Shown here: positions 53,698 to 62,612 of the stretch, piece after piece
Layout: each line of letters begins with the position of its first letter
How positions within the stretch are numbered: the stretch's first letter is position 1
Assembly (NCBI GenBank): GCA_021325235.1
Contig: JAJPHN010000013.1
Coordinates: 1-64,000, forward strand
Direction: 5' to 3'
From: Terriglobia bacterium
GTDB taxonomy: Bacteria; Acidobacteriota; Terriglobia; Bryobacterales; Bryobacteraceae
DNA length: 64,000 nt
Made by a program: the position numbers and the translations under genes
Notes under the pieces: model-generated
The model's database searches: none
Seen by the model: the letters and a program-made list of their open reading frames with translations, nothing else
Told to the model about the DNA's origin: nothing

Positions 53698-54704
53698 CCG
53701 CCGGGGCGGATCAGGAATTTACAGCCTTCGCCCGCTGCAAAACGCGCGTACGCTTCGCTGACCTGCTGCAACGGAAAACTGTTGCTGATCAGTTTCTGAA
53801 GCGGCAGATCCTTTGCGAGCGCGATGGCGGTCTCGAAATCACGGCGCTCATAGACACGAGTCCCGGCGAGCGTCAATTCCTTGAAATTGATGGCCTGCAG
53901 ATCGACTTCGGCGGGCTTCTTGAAGACGCTCACGTTGACAACGGTTGCGCGAGGACGGGCGAGGTCCGTCATTGTACGGGCCGTAGCAGCGGTTCCGGCG
54001 CATTCGAGGACAAGCTCGACACCTTCGCCGTTGGTGAGATCGTCGACTGATGCTTTGAGACTGCGGGCGGGCAGCGCTTCGAGACCGATGTCGCGCGCTA
54101 ATGCAAGACGCGAATCGAGCACATCGCTGATCAACACGCGCCGGATGCCGCGCGCACGAGCCACGAGTGCTGTAAGAAGACCGATGGGTCCGGCGCCAAT
54201 CACAACAGCCAGCGCGCCTTCCGTCCAGGAGGCACGATTCAGCCCATGAACGGCTACGGCGAGCGGCTCGATCAATGCACCGATTTCATGCGGCATGTCG
54301 CGCGGCAGCTTGAGGAGACTCGCGGAGGGCACTCGCAGAAATTCGGCCATGCCGCCTTCTGCATCGAACCCATAGAGCCGGAGACGGCTGCAGACGTGTG
54401 AAAAGCCGGTCCGGCAGGCGTTGCATTGGCCGCAGGTGATGAGTGGAAAGACCACCACGGAATCCCCGGGCGCGAGATCGGTTCCGGGCGCGGCGATCTC
54501 GGCGACTATGCCCGAGCATTCATGGCCGATCGTGAGCGGTGCTCTGGCACGCGGATGAACGCCGGAAACGATGCCGATATCGGAGCCGCAGAAGCCGCAC
54601 GCCTTAATTCGGACGAGCGCATCTCCGGTCTCGATCGAGGGAGCGGGAACCTCGACCGGCTCGAGCCGGTTCGGACCTAAATAGCGAGCTGCCAGCATTG
54701 TCAT
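53694..54704 (-). CDS. Zinc-dependent medium-chain alcohol/polyol dehydrogenase
   Basis: A 336-residue MDR dehydrogenase. Cys39 (CGFCGSD) and His-Glu in TIGHECSG near 60 hold the catalytic zinc; CGQCNACRTGFSHVC near 90-105 holds the structural zinc. VVIGAGPIGLLTALVARARG near 165 is the NAD(P)-binding fold. Relatives act on sorbitol, threonine or other sugar alcohols; substrate cannot be told. It diverges from the GH51 gene, so a role in pentose or polyol metabolism is possible. Confidence 0.88.
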   Translation of the reverse strand: MTMLAARYLGPNRLEPVEVPAPSIETGDALVRIKACGFCGSDIGIVSGVHPRARAPLTIGHECSGIVAEIAAPGTDLAPGDSVVVFPLITCGQCNACRTGFSHVCSRLRLYGFDAEGGMAEFLRVPSASLLKLPRDMPHEIGALIEPLAVAVHGLNRASWTEGALAVVIGAGPIGLLTALVARARGIRRVLISDVLDSRLALARDIGLEALPARSLKASVDDLTNGEGVELVLECAGTAATARTMTDLARPRATVVNVSVFKKPAEVDLQAINFKELTLAGTRVYERRDFETAIALAKDLPLQKLISNSFPLQQVSEAYARFAAGEGCKFLIRPGG

Positions 54705-54785
54705 CCTTGTGCTCGATGGGCGCGGGTTCGGAACGTTTCCGCGTTAAAAAGTGCTTGTGAAATGCTACGGGTTATAAATACCAGC

Positions 54786-56387
54786 ATGCTACGTCGCGAT
54801 TTTCTCCACACCATGGCGGCCGCGGGCGCCGCGTTACTAACTCGCATTCCCGCACGCGCCCAACAGGCGGACAGCTCGATCGAGGTCTTTCCGAATGAGC
54901 CGCTCGGCGAGATTTCACCGAATATCTACGGCCATTTTACGGAACACATCGGCGGCGTGATTTATGACGGGGTCTGGGTGGGACGCAATTCGCGGATTCC
55001 GAATACAGATGGCATCCGCAATTCGCTTATCGACGCGCTGAAGCGAATCAAGGCGCCTGTCATTCGCTGGCCGGGCGGGTGTTTCGCGGATAGCTACGAC
55101 TGGAAGGACGGAATCGGGCCCGCTGGTAAGAGACCGGCGCGAACGAATTTTTGGGAGGTGGATCCGGATCTGAAGCGGCTGCACGAAAAAGGCGTGCAGG
55201 TTTTCGAAACGAACGAATTTGGCACGAACGAATTCGCGCATTTCTGCAAGCTTGTCGGAGCGGAACCTTATCTGGCGGCGAATCTGCGCAGCCTGCCGGC
55301 GCTTGATTTCGACCACTGGGTTGAATATTGCAACTCGCCCGCGGGTTCGACGAGTTATGCGCGCATGCGCGAAGCGGCCGGTTACACTGAGCCGTTTCAT
55401 GTTCGCTACTGGGGCGTGGGCAACGAGAGCTGGGGATGCGGCGGGAACTTCGCGCCAGAGGATTACGCCTCGGAATTTCGTCGCTTTACGACCTGGGTGC
55501 CGGAATATGGTCAGGACCTGTGCTTCATCGCAGCCGGTCCGAACGATAATGACATGAACTGGACGCGTCGATTCTTTTCCCAGATCTTCACCCCGCCGCG
55601 GGCTTATCATAATCCGCATTTTCGGGGCTGGTCGGTTCACCACTATTCGCGTGTTTCTAAAGGCGGAGCGCTCGAGTTTGGGCCGGCAGAGTGGTACGAG
55701 TTGTTGCGCAGCGCGAATTTCATGGAGCAGATCATTCTCGATAACTGGGCCATTATGGGCGAATACGATCGCGTGCACCGCGTGAAGCTGGTAGTGGATG
55801 AATACGGACCCTGGTACCGGGCTGGTACGGAAATCGATCCGACTCACTTATTCGGCCAACAGATCACGATGCGCGACGCGGTGGCGACGGCGCTGACCCT
55901 CGATTGTTTCAACCGGCATCCGGAGAAGGTCATGATGGCTAACTGCGCACAGTTGATTAACAATATCAATACGCTGTTTCTGGCGCACGAAGATAAGTTC
56001 TGGGTGACGCCGAACTATCACGTATTTGAGATGTATGCGGCGCATCAGGGCGCCCAGGCGGTACGCGCGAATTTCTCGGCTCCGCGCGCGGCCGAAGGCT
56101 TGTGGGGGTTGAATGGATCTGCTTCTCTTAAGGGTAAGGCGCTGACGCTGACCGTGGTCAATTCGAGTGTCGATGCGCCGCGGACGAGTCAGATTTCAGT
56201 CAATGGCGGGCGCATTACATCGGCGCAGGGTATGGTTCTGCATGCCTCCGACATTCACGCGCACAATACGTTTGAAGATCAGAAAGCGGTAGTGCCGAAT
56301 AAAATTTCGGTACAGGTGCAGGATCGTTCGTTTCAAACTGAGTTCCCGGCCGCTTCCGTTACAAAGATTGAGTTACAGCTCGGCTGA
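54786..56387 (+). CDS. Alpha-L-arabinofuranosidase (GH51)
   Basis: A 533-residue exported enzyme. The start at 54786 is preferred over the ATG at 54762 because LRRDFLHTMAAAGAALLTRI is a twin-arginine-like leader that should be near the N-terminus. The acid/base is Glu214 in GVGNESWG and the nucleophile Glu339 in VVDEYGPWY; IYGHFTEHIGGVIYDG and RWPGGCFADSYDWKDGIGP are family marks. A C-terminal beta domain follows. It releases arabinose from arabinoxylan or arabinan and complements the GH127-like enzyme at 17 kb. A strong hairpin ends the gene. Confidence 0.94.
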   Translation: MLRRDFLHTMAAAGAALLTRIPARAQQADSSIEVFPNEPLGEISPNIYGHFTEHIGGVIYDGVWVGRNSRIPNTDGIRNSLIDALKRIKAPVIRWPGGCFADSYDWKDGIGPAGKRPARTNFWEVDPDLKRLHEKGVQVFETNEFGTNEFAHFCKLVGAEPYLAANLRSLPALDFDHWVEYCNSPAGSTSYARMREAAGYTEPFHVRYWGVGNESWGCGGNFAPEDYASEFRRFTTWVPEYGQDLCFIAAGPNDNDMNWTRRFFSQIFTPPRAYHNPHFRGWSVHHYSRVSKGGALEFGPAEWYELLRSANFMEQIILDNWAIMGEYDRVHRVKLVVDEYGPWYRAGTEIDPTHLFGQQITMRDAVATALTLDCFNRHPEKVMMANCAQLINNINTLFLAHEDKFWVTPNYHVFEMYAAHQGAQAVRANFSAPRAAEGLWGLNGSASLKGKALTLTVVNSSVDAPRTSQISVNGGRITSAQGMVLHASDIHAHNTFEDQKAVVPNKISVQVQDRSFQTEFPAASVTKIELQLG

Positions 56388-56402
56388 TGCGGGATGGCGG
56401 AA

Positions 56403-56431
56403 AGCCGGAGCTTGGTTCGTAAGCTCCGGCT
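56403..56431. terminator. 11-bp perfect stem-loop between convergent genes
   Basis: AGCCGGAGCTT (56403-56413) pairs perfectly with AAGCTCCGGCT (56421-56431) around GGTTCGT. It sits in the 61-base gap between the ends of the GH51 gene and the copper-radical-oxidase-like gene. It is the best terminator in the window, probably bidirectional, though the T-tract is weak. Confidence 0.75.
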
Positions 56432-56448
56432 CTATCCAGGGCTGCCAG

Positions 56449-59400
56449 TTAGTTTCCGGCGAAATGCACGAACGGAGCTACCGACGGGACACCCGCGTTA
56501 TTCACGATGAATAACATGTAGTAGCCGGGAGGTGCCAGATACGCGTTGGCTGGCGCAGTAACAGTAAGTTGCCCGCTGCCGGCCTGGAAGGATAGCGGCA
56601 GGTAGCGCTCATTTTCATCGAAGAAGTGAGTTACTGCTCCGGTGCGGATTAGAGCCACTTTCGCGATACTGGCAGCATCGGGAGTAACTACGGTGAAGTT
56701 GCTTCCGTAAGTCCACTCGGTGGGCGCTGACGTAATTGTCGGACGCGCACCTTTGAAGAGATAGGGCGGGGAGAAGAATTCTGCGCTCAATTCGTTGGGG
56801 ACGTTGCCAAAATCGGCACCCATACCGGATTCGAGAACACGGCCATCGGGAAGAAGGAGCGCCGTTCCATGGTACTCGCGCGGCGTATGCATCGAAGCTA
56901 GTGTGCTCCATGTCATAGTCTGTGGATTCCAGAGTTCAGCGGCGTAGACGGCGTTGGCAATGTTGCCGCCATTGCGGTCGGTTTCGCCGCCGGTGGCCAG
57001 CACTGTACCGTCGGGAAGCATGGTGAGATTCAGGAAGCTACGGTTATAGGCCATCGAGGCAGTCTGCTTCCAGGCGGGCGAGTTCTGGGTCATATCGAGT
57101 ACATAAGTGGTATTAGTGACCGGTCCCGAACCGCCCTGACTGTCAGTTGCCGTACCTGCCTTCATAAATTTGCCCGGAGCATACATGGTTGCGCTGGCGC
57201 CATCTACAACGTTCGAGTCGACGACAGTCCAGGTTTGGGCGTTGATGTCGAGAATGTCGGTATCGGTCGCGTATTCCGAGCCGCCAATGTGGATCACACG
57301 TCCATCCGGCATTTGATACAGGAACGGGTAAGTCTCAAACGGGTTATTGGCGTTTGTAAGTTGCGTCCAAGTATTTGTCGAAGGATTGTAAATTTCCGAA
57401 ATCCCGGCATTGCTGTGAGCGGTTGTTTGCCAGCCGGCGGTAACCATCATGCGCCCATCGGATAAAGTCAGCACATTTGGATACCAGCGCTTGTATTTCA
57501 TGTTCGGAACGACTGTCCAGGTATTATTACTCGGGTCGAAGATTTCGGCGTTGGCGATCCCGATTGGATCGGACTGATCGCTGTAACCGCCGGCTACGAA
57601 TACCCGGCCATCGGCGAGCAGAGCGGCGCCCGAGCAGAAAAGATCGGCATTGTTGAAGGGTACGCTGGTGAATGTGTTGTGGATGTAGTCCCAAACCGTG
57701 GGGGTCTGCCCATCCTGATAGAAGAGGATCGTGTTGTTATGCAGCAGAATAAGATTGACCGCAACGGCGGGCAAAGAAACTGGAGAAGACCAGCTGCCAA
57801 TAAGCGATCCGCTGCCGGAGTTATTCACCGTGATATTGACTGGCGAAGAGGTCGTGCCCTGATTCGCACTGTTTACGGCCTGAGCGGCTAGCGTATGACT
57901 TCCATCGCTTACTGTCGCGCTGTTCCAGCTCATCGAATACGGCGCAGTGGTGAGCGCCGAACCAAGCGGGGAACCGTCCAGCAAGAATTGAACGCTGGTT
58001 ATGGCGACATTATCGGTGACATTGGCTGAGACGGTTACGGTTCCCGCAACCGTACCGGAACTCGGCGAAGTCATTGTCACGGTGGGCGCCACGGGAATAA
58101 CGCCCGTGCCGGAGCCGGCGATTATTTCACAGATGGTGAGATTGTAGCGATCCGTGGTAGGAGCGGTGTCGTTGATGGTAACTTTCGTTCCGCCCGCGGG
58201 AACCGGGTTGTTCAGCTTCTGCACCCAATAGGTGTCGCCGGCCGAGCTCAAATACTGATGCACGAGCGTCTGGTTTGCGCCGGGTGTGCGAGCAATCGCG
58301 TTATCAAAATCATTGCCCACGCCGAAGATCATGGAGTTAGAGTCGAGCGTGGTCAGGCTGGCACTTGGTGCTCCGGTTGTCGCACTGGCGCTTGCGACGG
58401 CGCCAATTGCGCCGGAACCGTTGCTTCCCGACGTGTTGACACCGGAAAAACTCACCACGGTGATTGAGGACATGACGGATTGCGATAGCGTCGCGCTGAC
58501 CGATATTGAGCTCAGCGGCACTGCGGAAAAGGCGCGCCAGATCTCCGAATCTCCGCTTTGCACGTTGGTTCTTCCGACGAGCACCCAGGTGAGACCGCCG
58601 CCGGTGACGGACTGGACGGAGGTATTCGCACCTCCGAGATAGTCCGTAGCAACGAACGCCAGCAATAATTCGTTGCCAGCACTGGTAGAAAAGCTAGGTG
58701 TAGTTACGGTGGCGCTTGCGCTGGTCTGATCTTTACTCACCTGGGCATCGATTGTAATCAGATTGGAAGAAGCCGAGGCGCTGAAGTTCACGCCGGTTAC
58801 ATTCGCGCTATTGACAGTAACTCCCTGCTGAGTCGGCGTGAAGGTATAGCCGCCCTTACTCGGGGTGACGGTGTAACTTCCATTTGTCAGCCCGGTGAAC
58901 GAGTAATTGCCGGAGGAATCGGCGGTAGCCGCGGCGCTCGAGGCTCCGGTCAGCATCATCGTTGTACCCGACCCGCTCGCAGCCGGCGAGACGGTACCGG
59001 AAACGCTCCAGGTGGGAAGAGGCTGCGCCGCGAAGTCAATGCCGGTCTGGTTAGCTCCGCTGATCGTAATAGGCTCGCTAGCGGGCGAAAACGTAAATCC
59101 GGACTTCGAGGGCGTGATGGTGTAACTGCCGTTGGAGAGCCCGCTGAAGCTATAGTTGCCGGAGCTATCCGCCGTTACGGTGGCGCTGGCTGCTCCGCTC
59201 AGTGTAAGAGTCGCGCCGCTTCCCGAACTCGCCGGAGTGATGGATCCGGAAGCGCTCCAGGTCGGAGTGGTCGTGGTATTTGCCAGGATTTCGCAAATCT
59301 CGAGATTGTAGCGGTCACCTGTCGGTGCCGTATCGTTAATCGAGACGCTGGTCGCGCTGGCGGCAATGGCACTGTTCTGCATCTGCACCCAATAGGTGTC

Positions 59401-59982
59401 TCCGGCGGAGGTCAGAAACTGGTGAACCAGGCTCTGATTCGTACCCGGGGTTCTGGCCGTGGCGTTGTCGAAATCGTTCCCGACACCGAAGACCAGCGAG
59501 CCGTTCCGAGTCGTTTTGAGAGTGGCCGAAGGCGCTCCTTTGGTCGCGTTTGCGCTGGCGACGGCACCGATTGCACCCGAGCCGTTCGTGCCGGTGGTAT
59601 CCACACCCGCGAAACTAACCACGGTGATCGACGAGATGACAGATTGCGAAAGAGTGGCCGTGACGTAGACAGCATTCAGCGCGCTCGGGGCAAAGGCGCG
59701 CCAGATCTCGGAATCGCCGCTTTGAACATTTGTACGCCCGACAAGCTGCCAGGTCAGGCCGCCGCCGCTCACGCTGGTAACAGTCGTATTCGCACCTTGT
59801 AAGTAATCTGTCGCAATAAACGCCAGAAGTAACTCCTGGCCGGAGGTGGTCGAAAGAGCCGGAGAAGTTACTGTGCTGCTGGCCGACGACTGATCGGTTG
59901 CGACCTTCGCATCAATTGTGATGGCGGCCTGGACGGTATGAGTCAAGCCAATCAGGGCAAGTAAGAGCGCACGAATTCTCAT
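56449..59982 (-). CDS. Secreted copper-radical oxidase-like protein (galactose/glyoxal oxidase fold) with duplicated N-terminal modules
   Basis: A 1177-residue exported protein from the ATG at 59982 (RIRALLLALIGLTHTVQA is a signal peptide; a 61-residue upstream extension is not credible). Layout: a ~210-residue beta module at 20-235 repeated at 408-622 (both carry LVGRTNVQSGDSEIWRAF); between them two ~80-residue SdrD/CNA-B-like repeats (TWSASGSI at 241, TWSVSGTV at 323); an Ig-like domain about 627-715; then a seven-blade kelch region and DUF1929-type end, 722-1177. The active-site set of galactose oxidase is complete: Cys783 (DLFCSG), Tyr834 (RWYP), Tyr1037-His1038 (REYHG) and His1119 (VTHFF), corresponding to Cys228, Tyr272, Tyr495, His496 and His581. 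It likely oxidises an alcohol or aldehyde and produces H2O2. The substrate is unknown. The two large modules may bind carbohydrate or the cell surface. Confidence 0.88.
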   Translation of the reverse strand: MRIRALLLALIGLTHTVQAAITIDAKVATDQSSASSTVTSPALSTTSGQELLLAFIATDYLQGANTTVTSVSGGGLTWQLVGRTNVQSGDSEIWRAFAPSALNAVYVTATLSQSVISSITVVSFAGVDTTGTNGSGAIGAVASANATKGAPSATLKTTRNGSLVFGVGNDFDNATARTPGTNQSLVHQFLTSAGDTYWVQMQNSAIAASATSVSINDTAPTGDRYNLEICEILANTTTTPTWSASGSITPASSGSGATLTLSGAASATVTADSSGNYSFSGLSNGSYTITPSKSGFTFSPASEPITISGANQTGIDFAAQPLPTWSVSGTVSPAASGSGTTMMLTGASSAAATADSSGNYSFTGLTNGSYTVTPSKGGYTFTPTQQGVTVNSANVTGVNFSASASSNLITIDAQVSKDQTSASATVTTPSFSTSAGNELLLAFVATDYLGGANTSVQSVTGGGLTWVLVGRTNVQSGDSEIWRAFSAVPLSSISVSATLSQSVMSSITVVSFSGVNTSGSNGSGAIGAVASASATTGAPSASLTTLDSNSMIFGVGNDFDNAIARTPGANQTLVHQYLSSAGDTYWVQKLNNPVPAGGTKVTINDTAPTTDRYNLTICEIIAGSGTGVIPVAPTVTMTSPSSGTVAGTVTVSANVTDNVAITSVQFLLDGSPLGSALTTAPYSMSWNSATVSDGSHTLAAQAVNSANQGTTSSPVNITVNNSGSGSLIGSWSSPVSLPAVAVNLILLHNNTILFYQDGQTPTVWDYIHNTFTSVPFNNADLFCSGAALLADGRVFVAGGYSDQSDPIGIANAEIFDPSNNTWTVVPNMKYKRWYPNVLTLSDGRMMVTAGWQTTAHSNAGISEIYNPSTNTWTQLTNANNPFETYPFLYQMPDGRVIHIGGSEYATDTDILDINAQTWTVVDSNVVDGASATMYAPGKFMKAGTATDSQGGSGPVTNTTYVLDMTQNSPAWKQTASMAYNRSFLNLTMLPDGTVLATGGETDRNGGNIANAVYAAELWNPQTMTWSTLASMHTPREYHGTALLLPDGRVLESGMGADFGNVPNELSAEFFSPPYLFKGARPTITSAPTEWTYGSNFTVVTPDAASIAKVALIRTGAVTHFFDENERYLPLSFQAGSGQLTVTAPANAYLAPPGYYMLFIVNNAGVPSVAPFVHFAGN

Positions 59983-60096
59983 AAGTCGGAACTTCGCCCG
60001 GACCGCAGCATTCTTATGGCCAATCAGTTGCTGTCTACTAACGCGAGCTCCTAACGAGTTACGGCGAGGGTGTGGCTGCGGGGGTAATGCGAACTT

Positions 60097-60678
60097 ATGG
60101 GATGTTTTCCGACGAATTGGAAATGCATATCGGCGCTTTGCCTGGCAACTGTTCTGGTTGCACAAACGAAACGAGAGCTGGTTAACGGATTTTCCCTTGA
60201 GGCGCCCGCGGGCAATCTGGTGTCGATCAGCTCAGCTGCGGGACGACCAACGGTGGTCATTTTCGTATCGGCGCGCTGCCCGATTTCGAATGCGTTCAAT
60301 GCTCGAATCAACACACTGTACGAACAATTCGGTAAACAAGTGAACTTCATTGTGCTGGATTCGAATGTGAATGAATCGGCTGCCGAGATCCAGGCGCACG
60401 CCAAGGCCATGGAGTACGATTTTCCGGTGTACCGGGATCGAGAAAACAGAGTCGCGGATCTGCTCGGGGCGGTAGCGACTCCCGACAGCTTTGTCATCGA
60501 TAAGCACGGGATGATCAGTTATCACGGATACATCGAAGACGCTCCGAATCCGGCCCGGAGCAAAGATCCCGCTCTGCGGCTCGCGATTGAAGCGGCGTTA
60601 CACGAGCGTCCAGCGCCGGTGCCCGAGACGCATGCTCGCGGCTGCGCGATCCGGCGCACAGTCGATTTACGTCCCTGA
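60097..60678 (+). CDS. Redoxin (AhpC/TlpA-like) protein, exported
   Basis: A 193-residue protein with a hydrophobic leader (WKCISALCLATVLVAQT). The thioredoxin-like core has VVIFVSARCPISNAFN with Cys61 and no second CxxC cysteine, then ATPDSFVIDKHGMISYHGYI with the cis-proline. A further cysteine near the end (HARGCAIRR, about residue 184) is conserved in this group in my memory. It resembles the peroxiredoxin-like exported redoxins of Acidobacteriota and Planctomycetota. It diverges from the copper-oxidase gene and could guard against its H2O2; that link is inference. Confidence 0.8.
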   Translation: MGCFPTNWKCISALCLATVLVAQTKRELVNGFSLEAPAGNLVSISSAAGRPTVVIFVSARCPISNAFNARINTLYEQFGKQVNFIVLDSNVNESAAEIQAHAKAMEYDFPVYRDRENRVADLLGAVATPDSFVIDKHGMISYHGYIEDAPNPARSKDPALRLAIEAALHERPAPVPETHARGCAIRRTVDLRP

Positions 60679-60736
60679 CCACATCTGTACCGAACTCAAC
60701 AGCTGAGTCTCGCGCTGAGTGCTATTCTGCTGGCGC

Positions 60737-62122
60737 GTGCCGGGGACCAAAAGACACTTCGATGCAATCGTAATCGGTGCCGGACAGGCGGGTCCATCGC
60801 TTGCCGGACGTCTTAGCGCAGCGGGCATGCAGGTCGCGGTGATCGAGCGGAAGCTCTTCGGCGGCACCTGCGTGAACACCGGTTGTATTCCGACCAAAAC
60901 GATGATCGCGAGCGCCTACGCCGCCCAGCTGGCACGGCGCGCAGCCGGATATGGCGTGAGTGCGGGCCCGATCGCGGTGGACATGAAGGCCGTGAAGAAG
61001 CGCAAGGACGAGATCTCCGGCAAATCGCGCACCGGGATCGAGAGCTGGCTGCGCGGCATGAAAAACTGCACGGTTTTCACCGGACAGGCGCGCTTCGAAT
61101 CGGCCCGCGAGGTGCGCACGGGAGATGATGCACTCACGGCCGATCGTATTTTCCTCAATGTAGGAGGACGCGCGAGCGTCGGGGGGATCGAAGGCGTGGA
61201 TCAGGTGTCCTACCTGACGAATAGCTCGATGATGGATGTCGACTTTCTTCCGGAACACCTGGTTGTAGTTGGCGGAAGTTATATCGGCGTCGAGTTCGCG
61301 CAGATGTTCCGGCGCTTCGGCAGCGAAGTGACAATCGTGGAGCGCGGTGAGCGCCTGGTCGGACACGAAGATGAGGATGTTTCGCGCAGCATTTCGGAGA
61401 TCCTCGAGGCGGAGGGCATTCGGATTCGCACCGGCGCGAACTGTCTGCGGCTCGAGCGCGATGGGAGTGGTGTCCGGGTGCATGTGAACTGTGCCTCCGG
61501 CGAACCGGAAATTCGCGGCTCGCATGTGCTGCTCGCGATTGGCCGCCGGCCGAATACGGACGATCTCGGGCTTGATCGCGCCGGGGTTGAAACGGACGAG
61601 CGCGGCTACATCCGCGTCAACGACCGGCTCGAGACAAACGTGGAGGGAATCTGGGCGCTGGGCGACTGCAACGGGCGCGGTGCTTTTACTCACACCTCGT
61701 ACAACGATTTCGAGATCGTGGCGGGCAATCTGCTCGACGACGAAACGCGGCGGGTGACCGATCGCATTCCCGCCTACGCGATTTACACTGACCCACCGCT
61801 GGGCCGCGCGGGAATGACCGAACACGAAGTGCGCGCCGCGGGGCGACGTGCGCTAATCGGTACGCGCCCGATGTCGAAGGTGGGGCGGGCAGTGGAAAAA
61901 GGCGAGTCGCAGGGTTTTATGAAGATCCTGGTGGACGCGGAATCGCAGCACATCCTGGGGGCCTCGATTCTGGGCGTGGGCGGCGACGAGGCGATCCACT
62001 GCATTCTCGACACCATGTATGCCGGGGCGCCCTTTGAAGTGCTCAAGCGGGCGGTGCACATCCACCCGACAGTTTGCGAGCTCATTCCGACCGTGCTGGG
62101 CGAGCTCAAACCGTTGTCGTAG
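60737..62122 (+). CDS. Pyridine nucleotide-disulfide oxidoreductase, mercuric-reductase-like
   Basis: A 461-residue class I flavoprotein disulfide reductase from a GTG at 60737 (another GTG at 60719 is possible). FAD binding is FDAIVIGAGQAGPSLAG (8-24). The redox disulfide is Cys45/Cys50 in GGTCVNTGCIPTK. NAD(P) binding is LVVVGGSYIGVEFAQMF and the second FAD site EGIWALGDCNGRGAFTH. The C-terminal dimer domain has HIHPTVCELIP with the catalytic His-x-x-x-Glu. MerA would need a C-terminal cysteine pair and often an N-terminal HMA domain; neither is present, so mercury reduction is doubtful. Related acidobacterial proteins are annotated simply as FAD-dependent oxidoreductases. Confidence 0.9.
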   Translation: MPGTKRHFDAIVIGAGQAGPSLAGRLSAAGMQVAVIERKLFGGTCVNTGCIPTKTMIASAYAAQLARRAAGYGVSAGPIAVDMKAVKKRKDEISGKSRTGIESWLRGMKNCTVFTGQARFESAREVRTGDDALTADRIFLNVGGRASVGGIEGVDQVSYLTNSSMMDVDFLPEHLVVVGGSYIGVEFAQMFRRFGSEVTIVERGERLVGHEDEDVSRSISEILEAEGIRIRTGANCLRLERDGSGVRVHVNCASGEPEIRGSHVLLAIGRRPNTDDLGLDRAGVETDERGYIRVNDRLETNVEGIWALGDCNGRGAFTHTSYNDFEIVAGNLLDDETRRVTDRIPAYAIYTDPPLGRAGMTEHEVRAAGRRALIGTRPMSKVGRAVEKGESQGFMKILVDAESQHILGASILGVGGDEAIHCILDTMYAGAPFEVLKRAVHIHPTVCELIPTVLGELKPLS

Positions 62123-62151
62123 CGTACCCGCCGCGCTAACCTGAAGGTGCA

Positions 62152-62577
62152 ATGGAGTTACCCCAAGGCACTTTGCCGAATGGGCCGCAGGATGCACGCG
62201 GGAGGCTGAAGGAAGTTCGCGACGTGCTGCTTGCGCTGCACAAAGCGTTGCTCGATTCGGAGCGAACCGCTTACGAGATCGTGCATGGCAAAGTCTCCTC
62301 GCCGAGCGCTTTTCTCCAGCTATTGATCAACGACGCGCGCTTTGCGTGGCTGCGGCCGATTACGACGCTGCTGGTGCAGATCGACGAAACACTGGCGGCG
62401 AAGAACCCGCCGGCAGAGGAAAAAGATTTCGAGCAGCTGATCACTGACACACGCGCCTTGCTGTCGCCTTCACGCGAAGCGAACGGCTTTTGGAAGCATT
62501 ACGAGACAGCGGTCGAGCGCGATCCGGGCGTTGCGGTGTACCACGACGATCTGACCCGGCGATTGGGCGGTCTATAG
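62152..62577 (+). CDS. Conserved hypothetical protein, helical
   Basis: A 141-residue protein without signal peptide or membrane segment. It is mainly helical, with the recurring text LKEVRDVLLALHKALLDSER and FLQLLINDARFAWLRPITTL LVQIDE. I recall similar small bacterial proteins with no assigned role. It begins 30 bases after the flavoprotein gene and may be co-transcribed with it. Confidence 0.65.
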   Translation: MELPQGTLPNGPQDARGRLKEVRDVLLALHKALLDSERTAYEIVHGKVSSPSAFLQLLINDARFAWLRPITTLLVQIDETLAAKNPPAEEKDFEQLITDTRALLSPSREANGFWKHYETAVERDPGVAVYHDDLTRRLGGL

Positions 62578-62612
62578 CGTTCCATTGACGTTTTCGGCTA
62601 TGCTGTTTCGCA

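Noticed and set aside
60737-62122. Mercury resistance (merA)
   Set aside because: No C-terminal vicinal cysteines, no HMA domain and no other mer genes nearby.
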